Assembly (NCBI RefSeq): GCF_001719045.1
Contig: NZ_CP015423.1
Coordinates: forward strand, 2,316,001 to 2,380,000
Reading direction: 5' to 3'
DNA length: 64,000 nt
Source of the DNA: Paenibacillus polymyxa
GTDB taxonomy: Bacteria > Bacillota > Bacilli > Paenibacillales > Paenibacillaceae
Notes under the pieces: model-generated
The model's database searches: none
What the model was told of the DNA's origin: nothing
What the model saw: the letters and a program-made list of their open reading frames with translations, nothing else
Shown here: one piece after another, positions 47,000-55,166 of the stretch
Layout: each line of letters begins with the position of its first letter
Position numbering within the stretch: the first letter of the stretch is position 1
Position numbers and translations under genes: made by a program

Positions 47000-48496
47000 A
47001 TGACTACACGTGATCCGCTGCATTCTGTGCCGGAATATCAAAGAAGAACTGAGAAAAAGGGTCGGGCTTTTAAAATCGCCATTCTGGTACTTATCCTCTG
47101 GCTGATTGCCGTCATGCTGTATCAGACCCATAAACCATTGCCTCCGTTCGTCTCTTATGAGAGTCAGGAGTATTCGACCCATGAGGTAAACTTCTGGACA
47201 GATTTGACCTATCCCACCGGGGATGGAAGCACTGCACAGCATGAAGGTCAAATTTTGAATCGTATGCTCGGGATCATTGATGAAGCCCAACAATTTATTG
47301 TCATCGACCTATTTCTGTTCAATGACTATAAGCATAAAGGTCAGCACTTCCCCCAAGTCAGCGCACAAATGACCGATTATCTTATTGCCAAAAAGAAAGC
47401 TCATCCGGATATGCCTATCTTTTTCATTACAGATGAAGTCAATACCAACTACAATTCTGCCCCCAATCCTTTGTTGGAGAATATGAAGCGAGCAGGGATT
47501 CAAGTCGTGCAGACCGATGTAGACCCGTTGCGGGACTCCACCCCCATCTATTCGGCAGTGTGGCGTACCTTTTTCCAATGGTTCGGGCAGCAGGGCACAG
47601 GTTGGATTCCCAACCTGATGGCCAGTGACGGACCTGATGTTACGGCTCGCTCCTATCTTAAGCTGTTGAACGTCAAGGCCAATCACCGAAAATTGGTTGC
47701 CAACGAACAAACAGCGCTCATTTCTACAGGCAACGTGCACGACGCGAGCGCCTATCACTCCAATGTAGCGCTGGAGGTGAAGGGGCCTATCATCGGAGAC
47801 ATTTTACAAACAGAGCAGGCGGTATTGGACTTTTCGGGCGGTGGACAGCTTCCTGCCTATACACCACAGGCCGAACCCAAAGTTCCATCGAGTAAGGACA
47901 GCTATCGAATCAAATATCTAACTGAGGGCAAGGTGTACACCTCAGTTCTGAATGGCATTGCGCAGACGAAGAAAGGTGACAGCATTCATATGGGCATGTT
48001 TTATTTGGCTGACCGCAAAGTATTGAACAGCCTGCTGGATGCCTCTGCCCGCGGTGTAAACATCCAACTGCTGCTGGACCCCAATCAAAACGCGTTTGGT
48101 CAGGAAAAAATCGGCATCCCCAATCGTCCGGTTGCCCAGGAGTTGTCCGATAAATCGGGCGGGAACATTCAAATTCGCTGGTATCATACCACCCATGAGC
48201 AGTTCCATACCAAACTGATTTATATCGCCAAGGCGCAAGGAGAGCATATCATTTGGGGTGGCTCTACCAATCTGACCCCCCGTAATCTGGATGATTTGAA
48301 TCTGGAAAATGAGTTGTGGGTGGCCGCTCCGGCGGACAGCAAGCTGACCCGACAGGTTGCGGCCTATTTTGATAAGCTATGGAATAATCAGGGGGCTGAA
48401 TACAGTTTGGATCTAGCAGCTTACGAGGATCATTCAACATTTTGGAAAGATATTATATACCGTCTACAGGATATTTTAGGCTTTACTACATTTTAA
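47000..48496 (+). CDS. Membrane-anchored phospholipase D-like protein with divergent HKD motifs
   Basis: 498 residues with one N-terminal anchor (AFKIAILVLILWLIAVMLY, about 25-43) and the rest outside the membrane. PLD repeat 1 reads NHRKLVANEQTALISTGNVH, where Glu stands in the Asp position of HxKx4D. Repeat 2 reads FHTKLIYIAKAQGEHIIWGG followed by STN, where the Asp is absent. The two His-Lys pairs are kept, so catalysis may persist; the family includes phospholipases and synthases. ATG with GAGGAG 11 nt upstream. It is convergent with the cls gene. Confidence 0.8.
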   Translation: MTTRDPLHSVPEYQRRTEKKGRAFKIAILVLILWLIAVMLYQTHKPLPPFVSYESQEYSTHEVNFWTDLTYPTGDGSTAQHEGQILNRMLGIIDEAQQFIVIDLFLFNDYKHKGQHFPQVSAQMTDYLIAKKKAHPDMPIFFITDEVNTNYNSAPNPLLENMKRAGIQVVQTDVDPLRDSTPIYSAVWRTFFQWFGQQGTGWIPNLMASDGPDVTARSYLKLLNVKANHRKLVANEQTALISTGNVHDASAYHSNVALEVKGPIIGDILQTEQAVLDFSGGGQLPAYTPQAEPKVPSSKDSYRIKYLTEGKVYTSVLNGIAQTKKGDSIHMGMFYLADRKVLNSLLDASARGVNIQLLLDPNQNAFGQEKIGIPNRPVAQELSDKSGGNIQIRWYHTTHEQFHTKLIYIAKAQGEHIIWGGSTNLTPRNLDDLNLENELWVAAPADSKLTRQVAAYFDKLWNNQGAEYSLDLAAYEDHSTFWKDIIYRLQDILGFTTF

Positions 48497-48530
48497 CTAC
48501 AGGATACTGCTGTAGCGAATTCGTTTATGC

Positions 48531-50042
48531 TTACAGCAGCGGTGAAAGCAGCCGCGCGAGCGATTCCATCAAACGTTTGAACAGACGTTTTTTCATGAAT
48601 TCTTCACGTACAATCAGACTGGCAGAGTGTAAGTCTCGTTCGTAGTCTGTTACCATCTGCTGCACACTGTGCGTTTGAATTAACAGAGCGTTAACTTCAA
48701 AATTCAAATGAAAGCTACGCATATCCATATTGGCTGTCCCGATCGTCGCAACTTCCCCGTCAATGATGAGGAGCTTGGAGTGGAGGAACCCCTTCTCATA
48801 TTCATATACCTTGACTCCAACCTCCAGTAACGACTGGAAGTACGAATGAGACGCGAGAAACGGTAGCCATTTATCCGGTTTTGCGGGAAACAGAATACGC
48901 ACGTCCAACCCGGACAAGGCAGCCATCCGTAAGGCAGTCAGGATATCTTCATCCGGGATAAAATAAGGAGTGGCAATCCAAACTGATTTTCGGGCGGACG
49001 TGATCATGGAGAAAAAGAGATTTTTGAGCACTCTCCGCTCATTATCCGGGCCACTGGCAATAATCTGCACGCCTCCGTCCGTAATTGGTTCAATATTGGG
49101 AGACAGATATTCGCTATCGAGCACCGACTCACCCGTCATGTGAAGCCAATCTTGTAGAAATATAAGCTGCAACGTCCGTACAGCTTCGCCCTTCACAATC
49201 ATATGCGTATCACGCCAAAAGCCGTAGGCTTTGTTGCGGCTGAGATACTCATCTCCCACATTTAGACCGCCAATTAATCCGATATTACCGTCGATGACTA
49301 CAATTTTACGGTGATTACGATAGTTTACCCGGCTGGAGAAGAACAAGATCCGAGCGCCGCCGTACGCAACAACCTCTACTCCTGCATCTCTCATTTCCTT
49401 CAAAAAGGACTTCGACAACTGAATACTGCCCACCGCATCGTACATAAACCGAACCTTAACACCCGCTTTAGCCTTTTCGATCAGAATTTTCTGAATGCTG
49501 GTACCAATATCATCCGACCGGAAAATGTAATATTCCATATGGATATGATGCTGCGCCTTGCGCAGTTCTTCCAGCAAAGTGGAGAAGGTTTCATCTCCAT
49601 TGTTCAGAATGTGAGTTTCTGTCGCAAAATAAATCGGGGAGCGGGCCAGTCTGCGTGCCAAACGCATTAACTGCTGCTGCTCACCTGTAAAGCAGGTCAG
49701 ATCTCGTTTGACTCGCAAAGCATCCTTTTCTATGCGGTCGTAAGCCTGTTGGTCACGCAATGCCTTTTTATCATACTTGCGACGCTTGAATACATTTTGC
49801 CCAAACAGAAAATAAAGAGGAAGTCCAACGACTGGCAGCAATGCCAGCAGCAAAATCCAGGACATCGTAGTGGAGGGATTACGATTCTCCGTAAAAATAA
49901 TCAGACTGATGGAGATCACTGTCAGGGTGGAAAAAATACTGATGACAGTTCCTTCATTTTTGCCGATGTAATTAAACAAGCCAAAATAATAAATAATAAA
50001 CACCATAGCCGCGATCAATACGGCCAGTAAGCTTCGCCTCAT
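48531..50042 (-). CDS. cls: Cardiolipin synthase
   Basis: Condenses two phosphatidylglycerols to cardiolipin at the membrane. About 503 residues: two N-terminal membrane segments (LLAVLIAAMVFIIYYFGLF; MSWILLLALLPVVGLPLYFL), then two complete HKD motifs, NHRKIVVIDGNIGLIGGLNV near 215 and HSKLLIIDGEVATIGTANMD near 405. ATG at 50042 with GAGG 6 nt upstream is preferred to GTG at 50054. It is convergent with the divergent PLD-like gene and divergent from the tetR gene. Confidence 0.92.
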   Translation of the reverse strand: MRRSLLAVLIAAMVFIIYYFGLFNYIGKNEGTVISIFSTLTVISISLIIFTENRNPSTTMSWILLLALLPVVGLPLYFLFGQNVFKRRKYDKKALRDQQAYDRIEKDALRVKRDLTCFTGEQQQLMRLARRLARSPIYFATETHILNNGDETFSTLLEELRKAQHHIHMEYYIFRSDDIGTSIQKILIEKAKAGVKVRFMYDAVGSIQLSKSFLKEMRDAGVEVVAYGGARILFFSSRVNYRNHRKIVVIDGNIGLIGGLNVGDEYLSRNKAYGFWRDTHMIVKGEAVRTLQLIFLQDWLHMTGESVLDSEYLSPNIEPITDGGVQIIASGPDNERRVLKNLFFSMITSARKSVWIATPYFIPDEDILTALRMAALSGLDVRILFPAKPDKWLPFLASHSYFQSLLEVGVKVYEYEKGFLHSKLLIIDGEVATIGTANMDMRSFHLNFEVNALLIQTHSVQQMVTDYERDLHSASLIVREEFMKKRLFKRLMESLARLLSPLL

Positions 50043-50188
50043 AACTAACCTCACTTCCAGTGGACTGCATTTGACAAGTATTCTTCATTATATTGTACAT
50101 GAGCCCCTTATTTCTTCCCACTTTTTTATTAAAATGTTGATAAAAAAAATCCAAAGAAAAGCTTTATACAAAACGCAATGATGCTGGG

Positions 50189-50234
50189 TTGACACTTACT
50201 TTTTTTCGTGCAAGAATAAACTAACGAACGTTAG
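50189..50234 (+). promoter_or_regulatory. tetR promoter with 14 bp inverted-repeat operator
   Basis: TTGACA at 50189-50194, a weak -10 (AAGAAT at 50212-50217), and directly after it CTAACG-AA-CGTTAG (50221-50234), a perfect inverted repeat just before the ribosome site. The layout suggests autoregulation. Confidence 0.65.
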
Positions 50235-50247
50235 GTAGGTGACAATA

Positions 50248-50841
50248 ATGGGGATGGAAGAGATTCGAAAGGCCGCTCTTTTTCAATTTGCCACCAATGG
50301 GTATGAGGGAGCCTCCTTGAGCAGTATTGCCGCTGAGGTTGGTATCCGAAAACCGTCTATATACGCGCATTTCCAAGGCAAGGAGGATCTGTTTCTACAG
50401 GTGGCTAGGTACGCTTTTCAAGAGCAGAATTTACGTATTTTCGAATACTTTACGGAACGTAAAGATCAGCCGCTTAAGCATACCCTGCATGACTTCTTGT
50501 TTTGGATGGGACAGGAATATGAGAGCAACAACTCAGCCAAGTTTATGCTTCGCTTTTCCTTCTTTCCGCCTGTATCGTTGTATCACGAGGTGCTGAATAT
50601 TGTTAATCCTTTTCTGGATAAAATGGAGCGAAAATTAACTCGCCGCCTCCGGAATACACGGGATCGGGAACCCTTTGGGCATATGGAGCCAGTGGATGTG
50701 GCTTTGGCTTACATGACCCTGGTGGACGGGGTCATGGTGGAGCTCCTGTACAGTGGAAGCATCAACTACCACCGAAGATTGAACGCTGCATGGCCTATTT
50801 TTTGGCGTGGGATTACGTTAACCTCACCTCATGAAGCGTGA
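50248..50841 (+). CDS. TetR/AcrR-family regulator (YvdT-like)
   Basis: About 197 residues. N-terminal HTH (FATNGYEGASLSSIAAEVGI then RKPSIYAHFQGKEDLF) and a variable ligand domain. ATG at 50248 is chosen because GGTAGGTG lies 6 nt upstream; a GTG at 50239 overlaps that site. It heads a unit with two SMR genes, the layout of B. subtilis yvdT-yvdS-yvdR. The ligand is probably a cationic drug or guanidinium-like compound. Confidence 0.88.
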   Translation: MGMEEIRKAALFQFATNGYEGASLSSIAAEVGIRKPSIYAHFQGKEDLFLQVARYAFQEQNLRIFEYFTERKDQPLKHTLHDFLFWMGQEYESNNSAKFMLRFSFFPPVSLYHEVLNIVNPFLDKMERKLTRRLRNTRDREPFGHMEPVDVALAYMTLVDGVMVELLYSGSINYHRRLNAAWPIFWRGITLTSPHEA

Positions 50842-50885
50842 AGCCGTCGAACTTATAAAATTTATTTTTAAGGAGAACATTCATC

Positions 50886-51227
50886 ATGAATCGCAGTTGG
50901 ATTTACGTTTTTGTTGGAGGCCTGATTGAGGTTGTATGGGTATCAGGTTTGAAGCATGCGGACTCTATACTCGCCTGGATTGTAACGGTGCTGGCCGTGG
51001 TGGCCAGCTTTTATTTAATCATGAAGGCTGCGAACCGACTGCCTGTAGGCACAGTGTATGCTGTATTCACCGGACTAGGGACAGGGGGAACAGTCGTAGG
51101 CGAAATGCTGCTATTCGGAGAACCGTTTCAATGGTCCAAAACGCTATTAATCGCCCTTTTGCTGGCAGGTGTGGTCGGCCTGAAGTTAGTTACCGACCGT
51201 GATGTTCAGGAAGGGAGTGGCGCATAA
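50886..51227 (+). CDS. Small multidrug resistance (SMR) family protein, first of pair (YvdS/YkkC-like)
   Basis: 113 residues and four membrane helices. The conserved Glu is in VGGLIEVVWVSGLKHAD in helix 1, with AANRLPVGTVYAVFTGLGTG in helix 3. SMR proteins export cations as antiparallel dimers; paired genes make heterodimers. Its stop overlaps the start of the next gene. No guanidine riboswitch is seen upstream; control seems to lie with TetR. Confidence 0.88.
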   Translation: MNRSWIYVFVGGLIEVVWVSGLKHADSILAWIVTVLAVVASFYLIMKAANRLPVGTVYAVFTGLGTGGTVVGEMLLFGEPFQWSKTLLIALLLAGVVGLKLVTDRDVQEGSGA

Positions 51228-51541
51228 TGGCTTGGATTGCATTGGTTATCGCGGGGTGCTCGGAAGTGTTAGGAGTCATCGGTATGAAGGGAGTTACGGT
51301 GGGCAAAGGCTGGAAGTCCTTAGTGCTTATGGTCTTATCCTTTGTTCTTAGCTTCTCTCTACTCAGCTATGCCATGAAAAGTTTGCCGATGGGCACCTCC
51401 TATGCCGTATGGACAGGCATCGGAACGGTTGGCAGCACGATTACAGGCATGTTCTTGTACGGTGAACAAAAAAGCGTACTGCGCGTTTTATTCATCGCCA
51501 TGATTCTTGCCGCAGCATTGGGATTAAAGCTGATATCTTAG
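51227..51541 (+). CDS. SMR family protein, second of pair (YvdR/YkkD-like)
   Basis: 104 residues, four helices. Helix 1 contains the conserved Glu (IAGCSEVLGVIGMKG) and helix 3 AMKSLPMGTSYAVWTGIGTV. The ATG overlaps the stop codon of the first SMR gene, so equal synthesis and a heterodimer are likely. The WTGIGTVG motif is more typical than the FTGLGTGG of its partner. Confidence 0.88.
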   Translation: MAWIALVIAGCSEVLGVIGMKGVTVGKGWKSLVLMVLSFVLSFSLLSYAMKSLPMGTSYAVWTGIGTVGSTITGMFLYGEQKSVLRVLFIAMILAAALGLKLIS

Positions 51542-51597
51542 CATGAGCGAATGGCATCAAATATTGCGAATTGCTGATCTTAAAGGAGTGACGCCTT

Positions 51598-52530
51598 GTG
51601 ATTACCACCGTAACGCTTAACGCGGCTGTGGATAAAATCTACACGGTTGCAGGCTTCGGTTTGAATGCCGTCCACCGCATGGAAGGCGGCCTGACGGTAC
51701 CGGGCGGCAAGGGCGTGAATGCCGCCCGCGTCATCCGCACGCTAGGCGAGCCTGTACGAGCGACCGGGTTTGCTGCCGGACACACCGGACGGCTGCTCAT
51801 TGACGGGTTGAGCACAGAAGGCGTAAGCGCCGATTTCATTGAAACGGTACATGGGGAGACCCGTCTCGCCATTACCGTGCTCGACCCGTCCGCGCGCACG
51901 CAGACCGAGTTGATTGAGAGCGGACCGACCGTTGGGCCGCTTGAATTAGCCGCACTGCGGCGCAAAATCGAGACCCTTGCCGAGGAATCGGCTTGGGTCG
52001 TATTCTCCGGCAGCCTGCCACCCGGCTGCCCGCCCGATCTGTACGCCGAGTTGTGCACGCTGGCGAAGGCACGCGGCGCGCGGGTGGCACTGGACGCGAG
52101 CGGTGAGGCGCTGCGCTTGGGGCTGCGCGGAAAGCCCGACCTCGTGAAGCCTAACGAGGACGAGGCTGCTCGCTTCGCGGGAATTGACGCCGCGCGCCCG
52201 GCTGCCGCTGAAGCAGCGGCAGCAAAGCTGCTGGAAGCCGGAGCGCAGCTGGCCGTCATCTCGCTCGGCGCGCGCGGGGCGCTGGCGGTAACGAGCGATG
52301 CGCGCTACCGCGTGAGCCTGCCAGACGCGGACATTGTCAGCGCGCTCGGCAGCGGTGACGCTATGGTCGCCGGGCTGGTCACCGGCGCAGCTACGGGGCT
52401 GGATCTCCCTGCCATGCTACGGCAGGGAGCGGCCTGCGGCACAGCGGCAGCTCTGCACGCCATGGCCGGGAAGATCGAGCTCCAGGACGTGAAGCGTCTG
52501 GAGCAGGGCATTACGGTGACGCTGTTGTAA
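51598..52530 (+). CDS. PfkB-family sugar kinase, 1-phosphofructokinase-like
   Basis: 310 residues of the ribokinase/PfkB fold. TVTLNAAVDKIYTV at the N-terminus, GGKGVNAARVIRTLG near 38, VVFSGSLPPGCPPDLYAELC near 133 and the catalytic VSALGSGDAMVAGLVTG near 245 fit FruK or tagatose-6-P kinase. GTG start with AAAGGAG 9 nt upstream. It stands alone without fruR or fruA, and is far more GC-rich than the genes around it, which suggests transfer or different mutational pressure. Its own terminator includes the stop codon. Confidence 0.82.
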   Translation: MITTVTLNAAVDKIYTVAGFGLNAVHRMEGGLTVPGGKGVNAARVIRTLGEPVRATGFAAGHTGRLLIDGLSTEGVSADFIETVHGETRLAITVLDPSARTQTELIESGPTVGPLELAALRRKIETLAEESAWVVFSGSLPPGCPPDLYAELCTLAKARGARVALDASGEALRLGLRGKPDLVKPNEDEAARFAGIDAARPAAAEAAAAKLLEAGAQLAVISLGARGALAVTSDARYRVSLPDADIVSALGSGDAMVAGLVTGAATGLDLPAMLRQGAACGTAAALHAMAGKIELQDVKRLEQGITVTLL

Positions 52531-52547
52531 TTCAGCGTCATTTTTTT
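52517..52547 (+). terminator. Terminator overlapping the stop of the kinase gene
   Basis: TGACGCTG (52517-52524) and CAGCGTCA (52533-52540) form an 8 bp perfect stem with a loop containing the TAA stop codon, followed by seven T. Confidence 0.85.
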
Positions 52548-52633
52548 ATTTCATTTAAGCATTCGTTTATCTTCATTTCACAAATACAGTTATTCCGAAT
52601 GCTCTATATTCCAAATGTGGGTTTTCGAGTTGC

Positions 52634-52828
52634 TTACAGCAAAACCCTGTTTTCCAGTATATTTTTCATACAAATATGCGACTTCGAAGGCCCCAGCTTA
52701 ACTAATGAATCCTGAAGCTCTGCAATTTCCTCTACCGACGCGGTTTGCACCTTAATGAGATAATTAAATTCCCCACTGATGCGAAATAAATCGGTGACTT
52801 CCTTCGCCTCTCTACAAAATTCAACCAA
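52634..52828 (-). pseudogene. Lrp/AsnC-family regulator, C-terminal remnant
   Basis: 64 residues reading VEFCREAKEVTDLFRISGEF then NYLIKVQTASVEEIAELQDS, which is the RAM-domain half of an Lrp/AsnC regulator. The N-terminal HTH is missing: an in-frame TAA lies two codons upstream of the first residue and the sequence then changes to an unrelated gene. No start or ribosome site is visible. Confidence 0.75.
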
Positions 52829-53019
52829 CTCTTAATGTGGATGAAATATATCAAAAAGCCCTTGCCCACGGAGCAAGAACCTTTGTGGAACCCAATCAGC
52901 TTACACTTGGCGAACCTCCTCTAGTTGTAACAAATGCATTAGTCCACAGCCCCAATGGTGAGGTTATCGAATTTATCGAGGATGTTGATTTTGATATGTC
53001 CTTATCTAGCAATAAGTAA
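52829..53019 (+). pseudogene. Glyoxalase/VOC-family protein, C-terminal remnant
   Basis: About 63 residues, TLNVDEIYQKALAHGARTFV, then PNQLTLGEPPLVVTNALVHS and a PNGEVIEFIED end, match the second half of a VOC-fold protein. The first half is absent; upstream the frame runs into the Lrp remnant on the other strand. The two remnants meet within about ten bases at 52822-52834. Confidence 0.7.
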
Positions 53020-53113
53020 TTCTCATAGCTATTAAACGGTTCCTAAAAAACATCCGATATATTGATTATCGCTTTGTTTAAAGGAGTAGATTATCATCTC
53101 AATTGATTTCAAT

Positions 53114-53578
53114 GTGTACTGGTTTCATTTTAGCTCCGATTTGCTGATGCCATTGTTCAGCCTGATTGGACTGCTACTCATCTATTTGGGATTCAGAACG
53201 ATCCGTCGTCATCGTTATCGCAAACGCCACTGGGTCCGTACCAAGGGGCAAATCGTTGATGCGCATATCGAAGTAGACATTGATGTCGTTCCCTTTGACC
53301 GAGACGATCCGGTAGATACTAGCTACACCCGCCGATTAAAAGTGCGCTTCTATACAGCTTCAGGTGAAGCCGTAGAATTCTGGAATCCTTATAGCACCAA
53401 CCTAAGCCTCAACCGGGTTGGCAGCAAGATTAAGGTATTATACAATCCATCTAACCCTCGGGACGCCCGAATTGCAGGCGGTGTAAATGGTGCAGGCTGT
53501 CTGGCCTTTATGCTGTTTTTGATCGGTGTTCCCTTTGCTTTGAGCGGGGTATTCGCTGTATTGAAATTTTTCTTCTAA
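53114..53578 (+). CDS. DUF3592-type membrane protein
   Basis: 154 residues: N-terminal membrane helix (LLMPLFSLIGLLLIYLGF), a basic patch RRHRYRKRHWVRTKGQIVDA, an OB-like beta domain with SKIKVLYNPSNPRDARIAGG, and a C-terminal hydrophobic pair (GCLAFMLFLIGVPFALSGVF). Function unknown. The GTG at 53114 has no close ribosome site; AAGGAG lies about 25 nt upstream in front of ATT/ATC codons of the same frame, so a rare start codon is possible. Confidence 0.7.
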   Translation: MYWFHFSSDLLMPLFSLIGLLLIYLGFRTIRRHRYRKRHWVRTKGQIVDAHIEVDIDVVPFDRDDPVDTSYTRRLKVRFYTASGEAVEFWNPYSTNLSLNRVGSKIKVLYNPSNPRDARIAGGVNGAGCLAFMLFLIGVPFALSGVFAVLKFFF

Positions 53579-53589
53579 CCAGGTTTGGA

Positions 53590-54204
53590 TCACATACTGG
53601 TAATAAAATTTATCGCCATATACATTGCCAGGCCTAAAATAATCAGTGCCGATATTTTGTTGAGCACAGTCCCAAACTTCCCTTCTGAATCCATACGTCC
53701 CACGAGACGCCCTGCCGTTGCCAGACCGATAAACCATATCCAAGATACGGACACGGCGGCCAGACCAAAGGCCCAGCGTTCCCCGCCGTCATATTGGAGG
53801 GAGCTGGTTCCAATTACGCCAACCGTGTCGAGTATGGCATGTGGATTCAATAGCGATACCGAAGCGGCAAAAATCATCTGGCGTTTCGGCCGCATCGCCT
53901 GACTTTCTCCCGAGGAAGCTGCCTTCGATCTCCATAAAGTCCAGGCCATATACAGCAGAAACAAACAGCCCGCCGCATAGAGTACGTTCGTGAGCCATAG
54001 AAATTGCTGCAAAATAAGAGACACGCCCCCAACCGCAAGCGTGATCAGGATTGTATCACAGACACCCGCTGTAATGACAGCAGGCAGTGCATTGCGAAAC
54101 CGCGACTGGGACGCCCCCTGATTAAATACAAATACATTTTGTACCCCCAAAGGCAAAATCAATCCCAATGCCAATAAAACAGCATGGATAATAGCTTCCA
54201 GCAT
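53590..54204 (-). CDS. LysE/ArgO-family amino acid exporter
   Basis: 204 residues with six membrane segments. It opens LEAIIHAVLLALGLILPLGV then QNVFVFNQGAS, and has the family SLLNPHAILDTVGVIG near 115. Members export lysine, arginine or other amino acids; ArgO is the closest in look. ATG with GGGGG upstream. It is convergent with the DUF3592 gene 11 bp away. Confidence 0.85.
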   Translation of the reverse strand: MLEAIIHAVLLALGLILPLGVQNVFVFNQGASQSRFRNALPAVITAGVCDTILITLAVGGVSLILQQFLWLTNVLYAAGCLFLLYMAWTLWRSKAASSGESQAMRPKRQMIFAASVSLLNPHAILDTVGVIGTSSLQYDGGERWAFGLAAVSVSWIWFIGLATAGRLVGRMDSEGKFGTVLNKISALIILGLAMYMAINFITSM

Positions 54205-54288
54205 AATTATATTCCCCCAAATTTAGTCCATCATATTTCTCTAGTATTTGCTCTCCTAAATAGTCCTGCGCAGGAAGCTTGTACGTTT

Positions 54289-54969
54289 CTAATCCTCTCG
54301 TATTTCCTTTAAATTCTTCACGTTCTGCGTGTTCTGTTGTACACTATGCTTCAACTGCTCTAACGCAAGCTCGTAGTCCCGCGGATTATTCATATTGAAC
54401 GCGGCCTTATGCCACATGTCTTCACTCACCCGCGGCAAATCCTCTACCGTCGCATAACGAACGTTCAGCTTGTTCAACCAATCGGTGAGACGAAGCTGTC
54501 TATTGCGCAAACATTCCTCGGCAGACGGCAGCACGCTCCGATGGTACACAGCCAGCAACGGATGTATACGTCCATCCATAGAAGGTATTACTGCTTGCAA
54601 TGTTGGTTCCGTCGTTCCATGCAACTCCGTCCATTTCTCAGTTACAACGAGCAGGTCTTGCAGCACCTCTAGCTGTATAAAAGGCATATCACAAGCGACA
54701 ACCATTCCCCACTCCGTAGTAGATGCAGATAATCCCGCATGAATACCGCTTAGGGGTCCCATACCTGGAAAAACATCAGACACAGTTTCCATATCACTCA
54801 GACCATATCCTTGGTTGTCACGAGTGACTACGACAACCCGCTGGGCAGCCTGCTGCAATGTAGTATACGTCCGTTCAAGCATAGTGGCTCCATTGATCTC
54901 AAGCAAAGCCTTATCCTGTCCCATTCGGCTGGAACGTCCTCCTGCGACGATAATACCAGTCACTTTCAC
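54289..54969 (-). CDS. mobA: Molybdenum cofactor guanylyltransferase MobA
   Basis: Adds GMP to molybdopterin to make the bis-MGD precursor. About 226 residues: VTGIIVAGGRSSRMGQDKAL near the start, VFPGMGPLSGIHAGLSAS near 78, and VVACDMPFIQLEVLQ near 100. GTG at 54969 with AGGAGG 8 nt upstream replaces a weaker ATG at 55005. It stands alone, but an MGD-dependent oxidoreductase gene lies 7 kb away, so a user of the cofactor exists nearby. Confidence 0.9.
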   Translation of the reverse strand: MKVTGIIVAGGRSSRMGQDKALLEINGATMLERTYTTLQQAAQRVVVVTRDNQGYGLSDMETVSDVFPGMGPLSGIHAGLSASTTEWGMVVACDMPFIQLEVLQDLLVVTEKWTELHGTTEPTLQAVIPSMDGRIHPLLAVYHRSVLPSAEECLRNRQLRLTDWLNKLNVRYATVEDLPRVSEDMWHKAAFNMNNPRDYELALEQLKHSVQQNTQNVKNLKEIRED

Positions 54970-55166
54970 AAATAAATCCTCCTTTTTTTCAGAAAACAAT
55001 TGCAAATATGCATATGAATTTTTTGAATAAAATTTAATTATTACATAATTGTTAATTTATTGGTTTGTTAACCCTTTCAACACATGATACATTGGAATAA
55101 AGAACCTCCCCACAGATCGGCATCGATGCGCAGTTCTCTATCGGGCTAAGAAAGGAATGGCTTGTC

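Noticed and set aside
50842..50885. Guanidine (ykkC-type) riboswitch before the SMR genes
   Set aside because: The gap is only 44 nt and the unit starts with tetR, whose leader is a promoter with operator; no room for the aptamer.
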